Shown: piece after piece, positions 53,623 through 61,602 of the stretch
How positions within the stretch are numbered: position 1 is the stretch's first letter
Layout of the letters: each line of letters begins with the position of its first letter
Assembly: GCA_965263455.1 (NCBI GenBank)
Contig: CBDHHN010000004.1
Coordinates: 3,038,001-3,102,000, forward strand
DNA: 64,000 nt
Direction: 5' to 3'
From: CADEDH01 sp965263455
Lineage (GTDB): Bacteria > Actinomycetota > Acidimicrobiia > Acidimicrobiales > SZUA-35
Translations under genes and position numbers: made by a program
The notes under the pieces: model-generated
Databases searched by the model: none
What the model saw: the letters and a program-made list of their open reading frames with translations, nothing else
Told to the model about the DNA's origin: nothing

Positions 53623-54564
53623 TCAGGCCACCGGTGAGCGGTCGGCCTCGTGAGGCTGGGCCGACCCGGCGGGGGCCAGACGGCTGATCCCGACCACGAC
53701 GGCGAAGGCGACGACGGCGAGCACCACGGGCAGCACCAACTGGCCGTCCTCGGGGAGGCCCAACCCGGTGCCGCTCACCGACTCGCCCTCCTCCTCGGAG
53801 ATGATGCCGACCCCGTTGGGCCAGGGCCACAGGACCCGGAGCGAGCCGATCATCAGACCGATGAGGGCGGCCAGCAGCAGGTCGTGCCACCGGTCGAGGA
53901 GCCAACCGAGCAGCGTGGAGAACAACCCGAGCCCGATGGTGGCGCCGACGAAGAAGACGAGCAGGGGCACCACGTCCCGGTCGTGTACCGCGCCGAGGAC
54001 GGCGGCGTACATCCCCATCATCAACAGGAGGAACGAGCCGGAGATCCCGGGCAGGATCATGGCGCAGATGGCGATGGCGCCGGCGCCGAAGTAGGCCCAG
54101 AGGGGCGGGTCGGCGGCCGGTCCCGACTGGAAACCGAGGAGGGCGAAGGTGACGACGCCGATGCCGGCCATCACCGCCAGATGGGTGGGGGACTGCTCGC
54201 CCAGCAGGGTCCAGGCCACCACGATGGAGCCGATCACCAACCCGAAGAACAACCCGGCCATGGCCTCGGGCCGCTCCTGGAGCTGGGTCTCGATGACCGA
54301 CGACAGCAGAGCGATGGCGCTCAGCACCCCGACCGCCAAGGGGACGAGAAACAGCCAGTCGACGGCCGCCAGATTGCGGCGGAACCCGCCGAGATCGCCC
54401 TTCACCGCGCAACCCAGCGCTCGGGCGCCGGTCCGGATGGCGCCCAGCAGCCGCTCGTAGATTCCGAACACCAGGGCCACCGTGCCCCCCGACACGCCGG
54501 GGACGATGTCGGCCGCCCCCATGCAGAAGCCGCGCAGCACCGTCAGGACCAGTCTCGGAATCAC
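53623..54564 (-). CDS. DUF368 (PopT) family polyprenyl-phosphate transporter
   Basis: The 313-aa membrane protein has about eight hydrophobic segments and the DUF368 repeat motifs: FCMGAADIVPGVSGGTVALV at the N-terminus and its partner ICAMILPGISGSFLLLMMGM in the middle. Members of this family recycle undecaprenyl phosphate across the membrane for envelope synthesis. The start is GTG 54564, with GAGGGG 5-6 bases upstream. It stands alone. The last 60 residues are charged and not conserved. Confidence 0.9.
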   Translation of the reverse strand: MIPRLVLTVLRGFCMGAADIVPGVSGGTVALVFGIYERLLGAIRTGARALGCAVKGDLGGFRRNLAAVDWLFLVPLAVGVLSAIALLSSVIETQLQERPEAMAGLFFGLVIGSIVVAWTLLGEQSPTHLAVMAGIGVVTFALLGFQSGPAADPPLWAYFGAGAIAICAMILPGISGSFLLLMMGMYAAVLGAVHDRDVVPLLVFFVGATIGLGLFSTLLGWLLDRWHDLLLAALIGLMIGSLRVLWPWPNGVGIISEEEGESVSGTGLGLPEDGQLVLPVVLAVVAFAVVVGISRLAPAGSAQPHEADRSPVA

Positions 54565-54612
54565 GTCAACCCCTCTGTCGCGCCGCCCCCGGTCGGTGGG
54601 GCGGGTGCGCCG

Positions 54613-55047
54613 TCATGCTAGGTCGTCAAGGAGCGCGATCAGCTTCTTGGGAGCCACCTGGACGTAGGCATCCCTCACTATGTGGGCGACCTCGTCCCAG
54701 TCGACGTCGACGTCGAGCCGGACTCCGAGCCAGCCCCGATGGCCGACGTAGGGCGGGCGGAAGAACCGGTCGGGTTCGGTCTCGACGAGGTGCTCCTGGG
54801 TGCCCGGGGCGGCGGCGGTCCACAGGGCGAGGCGACCGTCGCCGTGGTGGTCGTCGACGAACATCACGAACGTCTTCTTGTTGCGGATGAAGAAGGTGGG
54901 GGCCCCGTGGCTGAGCCGCTCGTTGGTTTCGGGCAGGGCCAGGGCCCGCTCCCGCACCGCCTCGAGGGCCTCGGCCACGTCGGCTTCGGTGTAGCCCGGC
55001 TCCCCTTCGTGTCTCTCGTCGGCCCCGTCATCGTTCCCGGCTGCCAT
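54613..55047 (-). CDS. MmcQ/YjbR family protein
   Basis: The 144-aa protein belongs to the YjbR (MmcQ) family of small CyaY-like fold proteins, sometimes described as DNA-binding. ALALPETNERLSHGAPTFFI, NKKTFVMFVDDHHGDGRLAL, PYVGHRGWLGVRLD and DEVAHIVRDAYVQVAPKKL are characteristic. On the minus strand TAGGGT (55060-55055) is 7 nt before ATG 55047, so it is probably leaderless. It is divergent from pcrA. Confidence 0.87.
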   Translation of the reverse strand: MAAGNDDGADERHEGEPGYTEADVAEALEAVRERALALPETNERLSHGAPTFFIRNKKTFVMFVDDHHGDGRLALWTAAAPGTQEHLVETEPDRFFRPPYVGHRGWLGVRLDVDVDWDEVAHIVRDAYVQVAPKKLIALLDDLA

Positions 55048-55054
55048 GGGCCCG

Positions 55055-55073
55055 ACCCTAGCCCCACTAGGGT
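55055..55073. promoter_or_regulatory. palindromic back-to-back leaderless promoters
   Basis: ACCCTAG-CCCCA-CTAGGGT is an inverted repeat with 7-bp arms. Its left arm is the minus-strand -10 TAGGGT, 7 nt before the YjbR-type ATG. Its right arm is the plus-strand -10 TAGGGT, 8 nt before the pcrA ATG. The two start codons are only 34 bases apart. Confidence 0.6.
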
Positions 55074-55081
55074 GGACGGGA

Positions 55082-57310
55082 ATGGCTGACGACGAGATCC
55101 TCGACGGTCTCAACCCGGCCCAGCAGGATGCCGTGACCCACACCGGGGGCCCCTTGCTGGTCGTTGCCGGGGCGGGATCGGGGAAGACCCGGGTCCTGAC
55201 CCGTCGCATCGCCTGGTTGATCGACCAGGGCGTGTCACCGTTCGAGATCCTGGCCATCACCTTCACCAACAAGGCCGCCGACGAGATGAAGCACCGGATC
55301 GCCGCCCTGGTCGGCCCGGTGGCCAACAAGATGTGGGTGTCGACCTTCCACTCGGCCTGTGTCCGCATCCTCCGGCGGGAGGCCGCCGTCATCGGCTTCC
55401 CCTCGAACTTCACCATCTACGACCAGGCCGACGCCGTCCGCCTCACCGGCTACGTCATCCGGGATCTCGGGTTCGACCCCAAGCGGTATCAGCCCCGGGC
55501 CATGCACGCCATGGTCTCCTCGGCCAAGAACGAGGGGGTCGACGCCGCCACCTTCGCCGACCGGGCCCAGGTCGTCATCGAGCGCAAGGCGTCGGAGATC
55601 TACACCGAGTACCAGCGGCGGCTCCAGCAGTCGTCGGCCATGGACTTCGACGACCTGCTGCTCAACGCGGTCAAGGTCTTCAGCACCTCGCCCGAGACGC
55701 TGGCCCGCTACCAGGATCGGTTCAAGCACCTGCTGGTCGACGAGTACCAGGACACCAACGGCGTCCAGAACGAGCTGGTGGTCCGCCTGGCCGAGGCCGG
55801 GCGCAACATCACCGTGGTCGGCGACTCCGACCAGTCGGTCTACCGCTTCCGGGGGGCCGACATCCGCAACATCATCCAGTTCGAGGATGCCTTCCCCGAC
55901 ACCACCGTCGTCCTCCTGGAGCAGAACTACCGGTCGACCCAGAACATCCTCGATGCCGCCAACTCGGTCATCGCCAACAACCTGGCCCGCAAACCCAAGA
56001 ACCTGTGGACCGAGGCCGGGAACGGCGATCGCATCCTCCGCTTCCACGCCGACGACGAGGTCGACGAGGCCCAGTACGTGTCGGGCGAGATGGCTCGGCT
56101 CCACGATGGGGCCGAGCACCGGTGGGGCGAGATGGCCGTGTTCTACCGGACCAACGCCCAGTCCCGGGTGTTGGAGGAGTACCTGATGCGGGTCGGCATC
56201 CCGTACAAGGTCGTGGGCGGCACCCGCTTCTACGACCGCAAAGAGGTAAAGGACGCCGTCGCCTACCTGAAGGCCGTGGTCAACCCGGCCGACGAGGTGT
56301 CGGTCAAGCGCATCCTGAATGTGCCCAAGCGGGGGATCGGCGACACCACCGTGGGCAAGGTCGACAACCACGCCACCATGATCGGGGTCACCTTCACCGA
56401 GGGCCTGCGCCGGGCCGCCGACGCCGGGGTGACGGGCAAGGCGGTCAAGGGGATCGCGGCCTACCTGGAGCTGATGGACAGCTTCGCCGAACCGCTGGAG
56501 AAGGGTCCCGGGGCGGCCCTGGAGGCCATCCTGCGCGACACCGGCTACATCGCCGAACTGGAGGACGAGCGCTCGATCGAGGCCGAGAGCCGGTTGGAGA
56601 ACCTGCAGGAGCTGGTGGGTACGGCTCACCAGTTCGAGACCGTGGACGAGTTCCTGGAGCAGATCAGCCTGGTGTCGGACGCCGACGCCATCGACGAGGA
56701 CGAGTCGGCCGTCGTGCTGATGACCATCCACGCGGCCAAGGGTCTGGAGTTCCCGGTCGTGTTCCTCCTCGGCCTGGAGGACGGCATCTTCCCCCACCTG
56801 CGGTCGATGACCGACCCGGACGAGATGGAGGAGGAGCGGCGCCTGGCCTACGTGGGCATCACCCGGGCCCGGAACCGCCTCTACCTGACCCACGCCTGGT
56901 CGCGCATGATCTTCGGCCAGACCCAGTACAACCCACCCAGCCGGTTCCTCAACGAGATCCCGGAGGAGCTGATGGAGGAGGCCGACGGCAGCCGGGGCAA
57001 GGGCCGCAAGATGCGTAGTTCGGTCTTCGGGTCGAGCGGGACCAGCGGCACGGCCGGCTCGTTCGGCGGCCGGGACCGCGCCGTCGACACCGCCCTCAAG
57101 CCCCGCGGTCCGCTCTCCGACGGCCCGAGCGGGGCAGGGACCGAGGCCGGGTTCAAGGTCGGCGACGATGTGATGCACCGCAAGTGGGGCGAGGGCGTGA
57201 TCCTCGACCTGCGAGGCAGCGGCGACAAGACCGAGGTCGTCGTCCGCTTCCCCGCCGTCGGCGAGAAGACGCTCCTCCTGGCCTGGGCACCGCTCGAGAA
57301 GGTCGGCTGA
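55082..57310 (+). CDS. pcrA: UvrD/PcrA-type ATP-dependent DNA helicase
   Basis: The 742-aa SF1A helicase unwinds DNA in repair and replication restart. The Q motif LNPAQQDAVTH and Walker A GAGSGKT (30-36) are at the N-terminus. LVDEYQDTN is motif II, QSVYRFRGADIRN motif III, and HAAKGLEFPVVFLLGLEDGI motif V. The C-terminal Tudor-like segment VGDDVMHRKWGEGVILDLRG is the RNA-polymerase-binding tail of PcrA/UvrD. ATG 55082 is fixed by the leaderless -10; an in-frame start at 55046 lies in the promoter. Confidence 0.94.
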   Translation: MADDEILDGLNPAQQDAVTHTGGPLLVVAGAGSGKTRVLTRRIAWLIDQGVSPFEILAITFTNKAADEMKHRIAALVGPVANKMWVSTFHSACVRILRREAAVIGFPSNFTIYDQADAVRLTGYVIRDLGFDPKRYQPRAMHAMVSSAKNEGVDAATFADRAQVVIERKASEIYTEYQRRLQQSSAMDFDDLLLNAVKVFSTSPETLARYQDRFKHLLVDEYQDTNGVQNELVVRLAEAGRNITVVGDSDQSVYRFRGADIRNIIQFEDAFPDTTVVLLEQNYRSTQNILDAANSVIANNLARKPKNLWTEAGNGDRILRFHADDEVDEAQYVSGEMARLHDGAEHRWGEMAVFYRTNAQSRVLEEYLMRVGIPYKVVGGTRFYDRKEVKDAVAYLKAVVNPADEVSVKRILNVPKRGIGDTTVGKVDNHATMIGVTFTEGLRRAADAGVTGKAVKGIAAYLELMDSFAEPLEKGPGAALEAILRDTGYIAELEDERSIEAESRLENLQELVGTAHQFETVDEFLEQISLVSDADAIDEDESAVVLMTIHAAKGLEFPVVFLLGLEDGIFPHLRSMTDPDEMEEERRLAYVGITRARNRLYLTHAWSRMIFGQTQYNPPSRFLNEIPEELMEEADGSRGKGRKMRSSVFGSSGTSGTAGSFGGRDRAVDTALKPRGPLSDGPSGAGTEAGFKVGDDVMHRKWGEGVILDLRGSGDKTEVVVRFPAVGEKTLLLAWAPLEKVG

Positions 57311-57364
57311 CCGAGCGCCATCAGGTCGGCAAGACCGAGGGCCCGCCTCACCGGCGCGCCCGCA

Positions 57365-57407
57365 TTGACGTGCGTCCACCCACCCTCGTACGGTTCGGTT
57401 CCGAACC
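57365..57407 (+). promoter_or_regulatory. promoter with overlapping palindromic operator for the serine hydrolase
   Basis: TTGACG at 57365-57370 and TACGGT at 57389-57394 are 18 bases apart, a good primary-sigma promoter. GGTTCGG-TT-CCGAACC at 57392-57407 is an inverted repeat that overlaps the -10 and start site. A repressor bound there would block transcription. The gene starts 15 bases later, behind a G-rich ribosome binding site. Confidence 0.6.
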
Positions 57408-57421
57408 AAAGGGGGGGCTCC

Positions 57422-58558
57422 ATGTCTCAGCTGTCCGGCACGTCCGACGACCGATTCCAGCCGCTTGTCGACATCGTCGAGCGCCAACTGGCCTCCGGCT
57501 ATGACCTGGGCTCGTCCCTGGCCGTTGCCGTCGACGGCGAGTTGGTGTGCGACGTGTGGGGTGGATGGGCCGACGAGGCCGCGTCGAGGCCGTGGGAGGC
57601 CGACACCATCACCAACGTCTGGTCGACGACCAAGACCATGACCGCACTGGCCGCCCTGGTCCTGATGGATCGGGGTGGGCTCGATCCCAACGAGAAGGTG
57701 AGCACCTACTGGCCCGAGTTCGGGTCCAACGGTAAAGAGGGGGTCGAGGTCCGCCACCTGCTGTCCCACACGTCGGGGGTGTCGGCCTGGGCCCAGCCCG
57801 TGACCACCGACGACGTCCTCGACGACGACAAGGCCACGGCGATGCTGGCCGGCCAGGAGCCGTGGTGGGAGCCGGGGACGATGTCCGGGTACCACGCACT
57901 CAACCAGGGTCATCTGGTCGGCGAGGTCATCCGCCGCATCGACGGCCGGGGCCTCAAGCAGTTCTTCGCCGAGGAGGTCGCCGGTCCGCTGGGTGCCGAC
58001 TTCACCATCGGCTCCCCGGTCGAGAACCACGACCGCATCTCCAACGTCGTGCCGCCGCCCCCGCTTCCGTTGCCCGAGGATGTCGATCCCGAGAGCGTGG
58101 CGATCAAGACCTTCACCGGCCCAGCCCCCGAGGCCGACGTCGCCCACACTGCGGCCTGGCGGGCCGCCACCATCGGCGCCGCCAACGGCCACGGCAACGC
58201 CCGGTCGGTGGCCACCATCCAGGCCGCGGTGTCCAACGGCGGATCGTCCGGTGGGGTCGAGCTGCTGTCGGCGGGGACCATCGATCGGATCTTCGAGGTC
58301 CAGTCCGATGGCGTCGACCTCGTCCTCGGCCTTCCGGTCCGCTTCGGCCTGGGTTACGCCCTGGCCAACGAGCAGGACGCCCTGGGGCTGACCTCGGGCC
58401 GGCTTTGCTACTGGGGTGGTTGGGGAGGCTCGATCATCATCAACGACCTCGACAACCGCATCACCATGGCCTACATGATGAATCGTATGCAGGCCGGCCT
58501 GGTCGGCAACGAGACCAGCGCCGCCCTGGTGACGGCCCTGGGATCACTGGCGGGCTGA
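57422..58558 (+). CDS. serine hydrolase of the beta-lactamase/esterase (EstB) family
   Basis: The 378-aa protein has the class C beta-lactamase fold. The catalytic SxxK is STTK at residues 68-71, in TNVWSTTKTMTALAALVLMD. The YxN-like motif is in GTMSGYHALNQGHLVGEVIR and the third motif region is CYWGGWGGSIIINDLDNRIT. There is no signal peptide, so it acts in the cytoplasm as an esterase rather than a resistance enzyme. AAAGGGGG is 6-8 bases before ATG 57422. The substrate is unknown. Confidence 0.88.
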   Translation: MSQLSGTSDDRFQPLVDIVERQLASGYDLGSSLAVAVDGELVCDVWGGWADEAASRPWEADTITNVWSTTKTMTALAALVLMDRGGLDPNEKVSTYWPEFGSNGKEGVEVRHLLSHTSGVSAWAQPVTTDDVLDDDKATAMLAGQEPWWEPGTMSGYHALNQGHLVGEVIRRIDGRGLKQFFAEEVAGPLGADFTIGSPVENHDRISNVVPPPPLPLPEDVDPESVAIKTFTGPAPEADVAHTAAWRAATIGAANGHGNARSVATIQAAVSNGGSSGGVELLSAGTIDRIFEVQSDGVDLVLGLPVRFGLGYALANEQDALGLTSGRLCYWGGWGGSIIINDLDNRITMAYMMNRMQAGLVGNETSAALVTALGSLAG

Positions 58559-58578
58559 CGGGCCGGCTCCCGCCTCGC

Positions 58579-59004
58579 TCACGACCAATGGGGGGCCGGG
58601 TGGCGGGTCCGGGGGGACCCGCTCCCGACCCGCGCCACCAGGCGGGCGGTGCCGACGAGCATCCACAGCAGCACGGTCAGCACCGCCAGGGTCATGCACA
58701 GCGACGAGGTGGCCAGGAACAGCACGCTGCCCCGGGCCCGGGACCGCAGCGCCACCTCGCAACCGGCCACCAGGTCGTCGGTGGTGACGACCGTTGGTGG
58801 CGCGATGACGGGGGCGGCGGTGTGGTCGATGGGTGACAAGGCCGAACCGCAGTGGTAGCGCAGCGGCTCCTGTAGTTCGGCCGAGCGCATCCAGCTCTCG
58901 ATTCCGATGGTTGAGGGTCCGAGGGTGGCCTCGACCGGCTGCAGGCCGATCCAGAAACCCAGTGTTGCGGACACGATGGACAGGACGAAGAAGACGCGGG
59001 CCAC
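58579..59004 (-). CDS. small membrane protein of unknown function
   Basis: The 141-aa protein has two hydrophobic segments: near the N-terminus (VFFVLSIVSATLGFWIGL) and around 97-120 (LFLATSSLCMTLAVLTVLLW). About 65 residues lie between them, probably outside the membrane, with two cysteines that could pair. GTG 59004 has GGAGGGAG 7 bases upstream. It converges on the serine hydrolase gene and diverges from the peroxiredoxin. No family recognised. Confidence 0.6.
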   Translation of the reverse strand: MARVFFVLSIVSATLGFWIGLQPVEATLGPSTIGIESWMRSAELQEPLRYHCGSALSPIDHTAAPVIAPPTVVTTDDLVAGCEVALRSRARGSVLFLATSSLCMTLAVLTVLLWMLVGTARLVARVGSGSPRTRHPAPHWS

Positions 59005-59094
59005 GGCGACGCTCCCTCCACGTTGGCGGCATCCTTCACCCTCGTTACGCCGCCGTCGGCTCCGACCGGCGGTGACTCTTGTCTCATGCTGCCT

Positions 59095-59125
59095 GCTAAT
59101 CCCGACCTATGCAGTCGGGATTAGC
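59095..59125. promoter_or_regulatory. perfect 12-bp inverted repeat before the peroxiredoxin
   Basis: GCTAATCCCGAC at 59095-59106 and its exact complement at 59114-59125 flank a 7-base spacer. TAGGCT at 59131-59136 is a likely -10, which places the repeat over the -35 region. It looks like the operator of a dimeric regulator, perhaps redox-responsive. A terminator is unlikely as no gene ends here. Confidence 0.6.
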
Positions 59126-59220
59126 GGGCGTAGGCTCGTCCGGGGGAGGCACCGGGCTCGCTCCCGGGCGATCAGCGGCGCCCGCCCCCGTCCATCCACA
59201 AGCTTCCGAAAGGCCTACCC

Positions 59221-59874
59221 ATGCGGATCAACGAAACGGCTCCGGACTTCACCGCCGAGACCACTCAGGGCACCATCTCGTTCCACGACTGGATCGGTGA
59301 CGGTTGGGCGCTGCTGTTCTCCCATCCCAAGGACTTCACGCCGGTGTGCACCACCGAACTGGGGGCCGTCGCCGGCCTCCAGGAGGACTTCTCCGCCCGG
59401 AACTGCAAGATCATCGGCATCAGCGTCGACGGGGTCTCCGACCATGAGAAGTGGAAGGCCGACATCGCCTCGGCCACGGGCAACAACGTCGACTATCCCC
59501 TCATCGGCGACCCTGACCTCAAGGTGGTCAAGCTCTACGAGATGCTCCCGGCCGACGCCGGTGACTCCTCGGAGGGGCGGACGGCGGCCGACAACGCCAC
59601 CGCCCGGACCGTGTTCATCATCGGTCCCGACAAGAAGATCAAGGCCCAGCTCACCTACCCCATGACGACCGGCCGGAACTTCGCCGAGATCCTCCGTCTG
59701 CTCGACTCGATCCAGCTCACGGCGGCCGAGCAGGTCGCCACCCCGGCCAACTGGAACCAGGGCGACGACGTGATCATCGTGCCGTCGGTGAGCGACGAGG
59801 CGGCGGCCGAGAAGTACCCGGAAGGATGGGAGTCGCCCCTGCCCTACCTCCGCGTGGTCAAGCAGCCGGGCTGA
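59221..59874 (+). CDS. 1-Cys (Prx6-type) peroxiredoxin
   Basis: The 217-aa protein reduces peroxides. The peroxidatic cysteine is C43 in HPKDFTPVCTTELGAVA. DPDLKVVKLYEML and RTVFIIGPDKKIKAQLTYPM are the usual Prx6 blocks, and the C-terminal extension DVIIVPSVSDEAAAEKYPEG, followed by a YLR motif, marks the 1-Cys subfamily. No resolving cysteine is present; the only other Cys (C54-type position, RNCKIIG) is buried in a core strand. AAAGG lies 8 bases upstream of the ATG. Confidence 0.93.
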   Translation: MRINETAPDFTAETTQGTISFHDWIGDGWALLFSHPKDFTPVCTTELGAVAGLQEDFSARNCKIIGISVDGVSDHEKWKADIASATGNNVDYPLIGDPDLKVVKLYEMLPADAGDSSEGRTAADNATARTVFIIGPDKKIKAQLTYPMTTGRNFAEILRLLDSIQLTAAEQVATPANWNQGDDVIIVPSVSDEAAAEKYPEGWESPLPYLRVVKQPG

Positions 59875-59912
59875 GGTCCTGAACCGGGACGGCCGTCGGC
59901 CCCGGCGGGTCG

Positions 59913-60515
59913 TCACCCGATGGTGACGGCCCGCCAGCAGGCGCCGGCCAGCCGGTCCAGGTCTTGGGGAGAGAGCGTCTCCCCCGAGGCCGCGAGCCGA
60001 ATGGCCGGGCCGATGGCCAGGTCGAACAACACCAGCGGAGGCAGGTCGACGATGACGTCGGCGGCATCGTCCAGGGCCGCGGCGAACTCGTGGTCGGGAT
60101 TGGCCACGGCTGCGTCGTGGGCCTCGGCTGCATAGGGTGAGACGTCGACCTGGAGCAGGAACCGGGCCCGGTCGGGGGCTGCGGCCAGATGGCGGTAGAC
60201 CCTGACCCAGAGATGGCGGAACCGTTCGGCCGGTGGGGAGGTGGGGTCCAGGCCGTCCACCGCGGCTCGGGCCAGTTCGGCCTTGGCCTCGACGTAGGCG
60301 GCCAGGACCAGGGCGTCCTTGGACTCGTAGTGGACATAGGCCGTCCCGGCGGCCACACCGGCCTCCTTGGCCACGGCGCTCATCGAGGCGCCGTGGAACC
60401 CGCGCTCGCCGACCAGTCGCCGGAGGGCCCGCCGGATCCGGGTCGGGCGGTCGAGCGCTTCGCCGGATCCGGCTTCCCCGGTCGCCCCCACCCCGGTCGT
60501 CGGGGTGGCCGTCAT
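59913..60515 (-). CDS. TetR family transcriptional regulator
   Basis: The 200-aa protein has an N-terminal TetR helix-turn-helix at about 25-70: RIRRALRRLVGERGFHGASM, AVAKEAGVAAGTAYVHYESK and ALVLAAYVEAKAEL. The C-terminal part is the ligand and dimer domain. Its ATG shares one base with the TGA of the SDR gene, so both are in one operon. The likely operators lie at the SDR promoter (61492-61521), which would make the pair self-regulated. Confidence 0.9.
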   Translation of the reverse strand: MTATPTTGVGATGEAGSGEALDRPTRIRRALRRLVGERGFHGASMSAVAKEAGVAAGTAYVHYESKDALVLAAYVEAKAELARAAVDGLDPTSPPAERFRHLWVRVYRHLAAAPDRARFLLQVDVSPYAAEAHDAAVANPDHEFAAALDDAADVIVDLPPLVLFDLAIGPAIRLAASGETLSPQDLDRLAGACWRAVTIG

Positions 60516-61459
60516 CAGGCGTTGGCCTCGGCCTGGGCCCGGGCCACGTCGATCGAGACGCCGGTCAGGTCCTCGGACATGGTCCACAGGTCGGCGATGG
60601 CCTGGTCGAACCCTCGGGTGCTGAAGCCCTTGCGCACCGCCGACCCGAAGTTGACCCAGCGGGGGGCGTACAGTTCGCCGCCCTCGGCCCCGGGATCGGT
60701 GGCCGCCCGCAGCTGGGGTCGGGCCCCGGCCGTGGTGCTCATGCCGGTGTAGCGGGTCATGACGTGGAAGAAGTTGCCGGCGAACCCGCCGCCGCCCTCC
60801 GCCACGGTGGTGGCCTGCAGATCGGAGTTGGTCAGGCCGGGGTGGGCCGACAGGGCCCGAGCGGCGACGCCGGCCTCTTCGAAGGCCTGGTTGAGGCCGT
60901 AGGCGAAGTGGAAGTTGGCCAGCTTGGACCGGCCGTAGGCCCGCCAGGCGTCGTAGCCGTTCGCCAGGTGAGGGTCGTCGAGGTCGACCGGTCGGCCACT
61001 GTGGCGTGCGGTGCTGGTCACCGCCACCACCCGGGCGGCGTCGGCCCGCAGCAGTGAGGGCAGGAGCTTGGCCGTCAGGGTCCAGTGGCCCAGGTGGTTG
61101 ATGCCGAACTGGGTCTCGAAGCCGTCGATGGTCCGGCCCTCGGGCATGGCCATGACGCCGGCGTTGTTGATCAGGATGTCGATCACCGGGTGCTTGGCCG
61201 TGATCGACTCGGCCGCGGCCACGACCGAGTCCTGGGAGCCGAGGTCGAGCTCGACGATCTCGAGGGAGGCGGTGGGGTGGGCGGCCAGGATCTCGTCCTT
61301 GGCCGTTTCGGCCTTGCTCTGGTTGCGGGCGGCCATGATCACGTGGGCGCCGGCTCCGGCCAGCGCCTTGGCCGTGGCCAGGCCGAGGCCGCCGTTGGCG
61401 CCGGTGACGACGGCGAACTTGCCGGCCAGGGAGGGGATGGAGGCTTCGGTGAACGCCAT
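60515..61459 (-). CDS. short-chain dehydrogenase/reductase
   Basis: The 314-aa protein is an SDR of the retinol-dehydrogenase-like group. The NAD(P) motif is VVTGANGGLGLATAKALAGA, the structural NNAG is in INNAGVMAMPEG, and the catalytic residues are Ser (VVAVTSTARHSGR) and YGRSK (AWRAYGRSKLANF). The substrate is an alcohol or ketone, unknown. ATG 61459 has AAGGAA upstream; an in-frame start at 61504 would overlap the operators. It is followed by the overlapping tetR-type gene. Confidence 0.92.
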   Translation of the reverse strand: MAFTEASIPSLAGKFAVVTGANGGLGLATAKALAGAGAHVIMAARNQSKAETAKDEILAAHPTASLEIVELDLGSQDSVVAAAESITAKHPVIDILINNAGVMAMPEGRTIDGFETQFGINHLGHWTLTAKLLPSLLRADAARVVAVTSTARHSGRPVDLDDPHLANGYDAWRAYGRSKLANFHFAYGLNQAFEEAGVAARALSAHPGLTNSDLQATTVAEGGGGFAGNFFHVMTRYTGMSTTAGARPQLRAATDPGAEGGELYAPRWVNFGSAVRKGFSTRGFDQAIADLWTMSEDLTGVSIDVARAQAEANA

Positions 61460-61491
61460 GATGCGGTTCCTTTGGGGGGAGGGTCGTGTCG

Positions 61492-61521
61492 AATGAGTGC
61501 TCATTCATTATGAACGTTCAT
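61492..61521. promoter_or_regulatory. tandem TetR-type operator candidates
   Basis: AATGAGTGCTCATT (61492-61505) and ATGAACGTTCAT (61510-61521, a perfect palindrome) share the half-site ATGA(A/G)C and are spaced 17 bases centre to centre. The region is AT-rich against a GC-rich background. It lies just before the SDR gene and about 80 bases before the aminotransferase gene. Confidence 0.6.
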
Positions 61522-61602
61522 TCATTCAGGTGGCAACGAGACATCGGTCACCGGTCGATGGCCCGACTCCACGCCCGCGGGCGGTCCGGTACGCTCGCCG
61601 CC

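Noticed and set aside
55235..58192. 985-codon open frame opposite pcrA and the serine hydrolase
   Set aside because: It spans two well-supported genes and their promoter, and its composition is that of a shadow frame.
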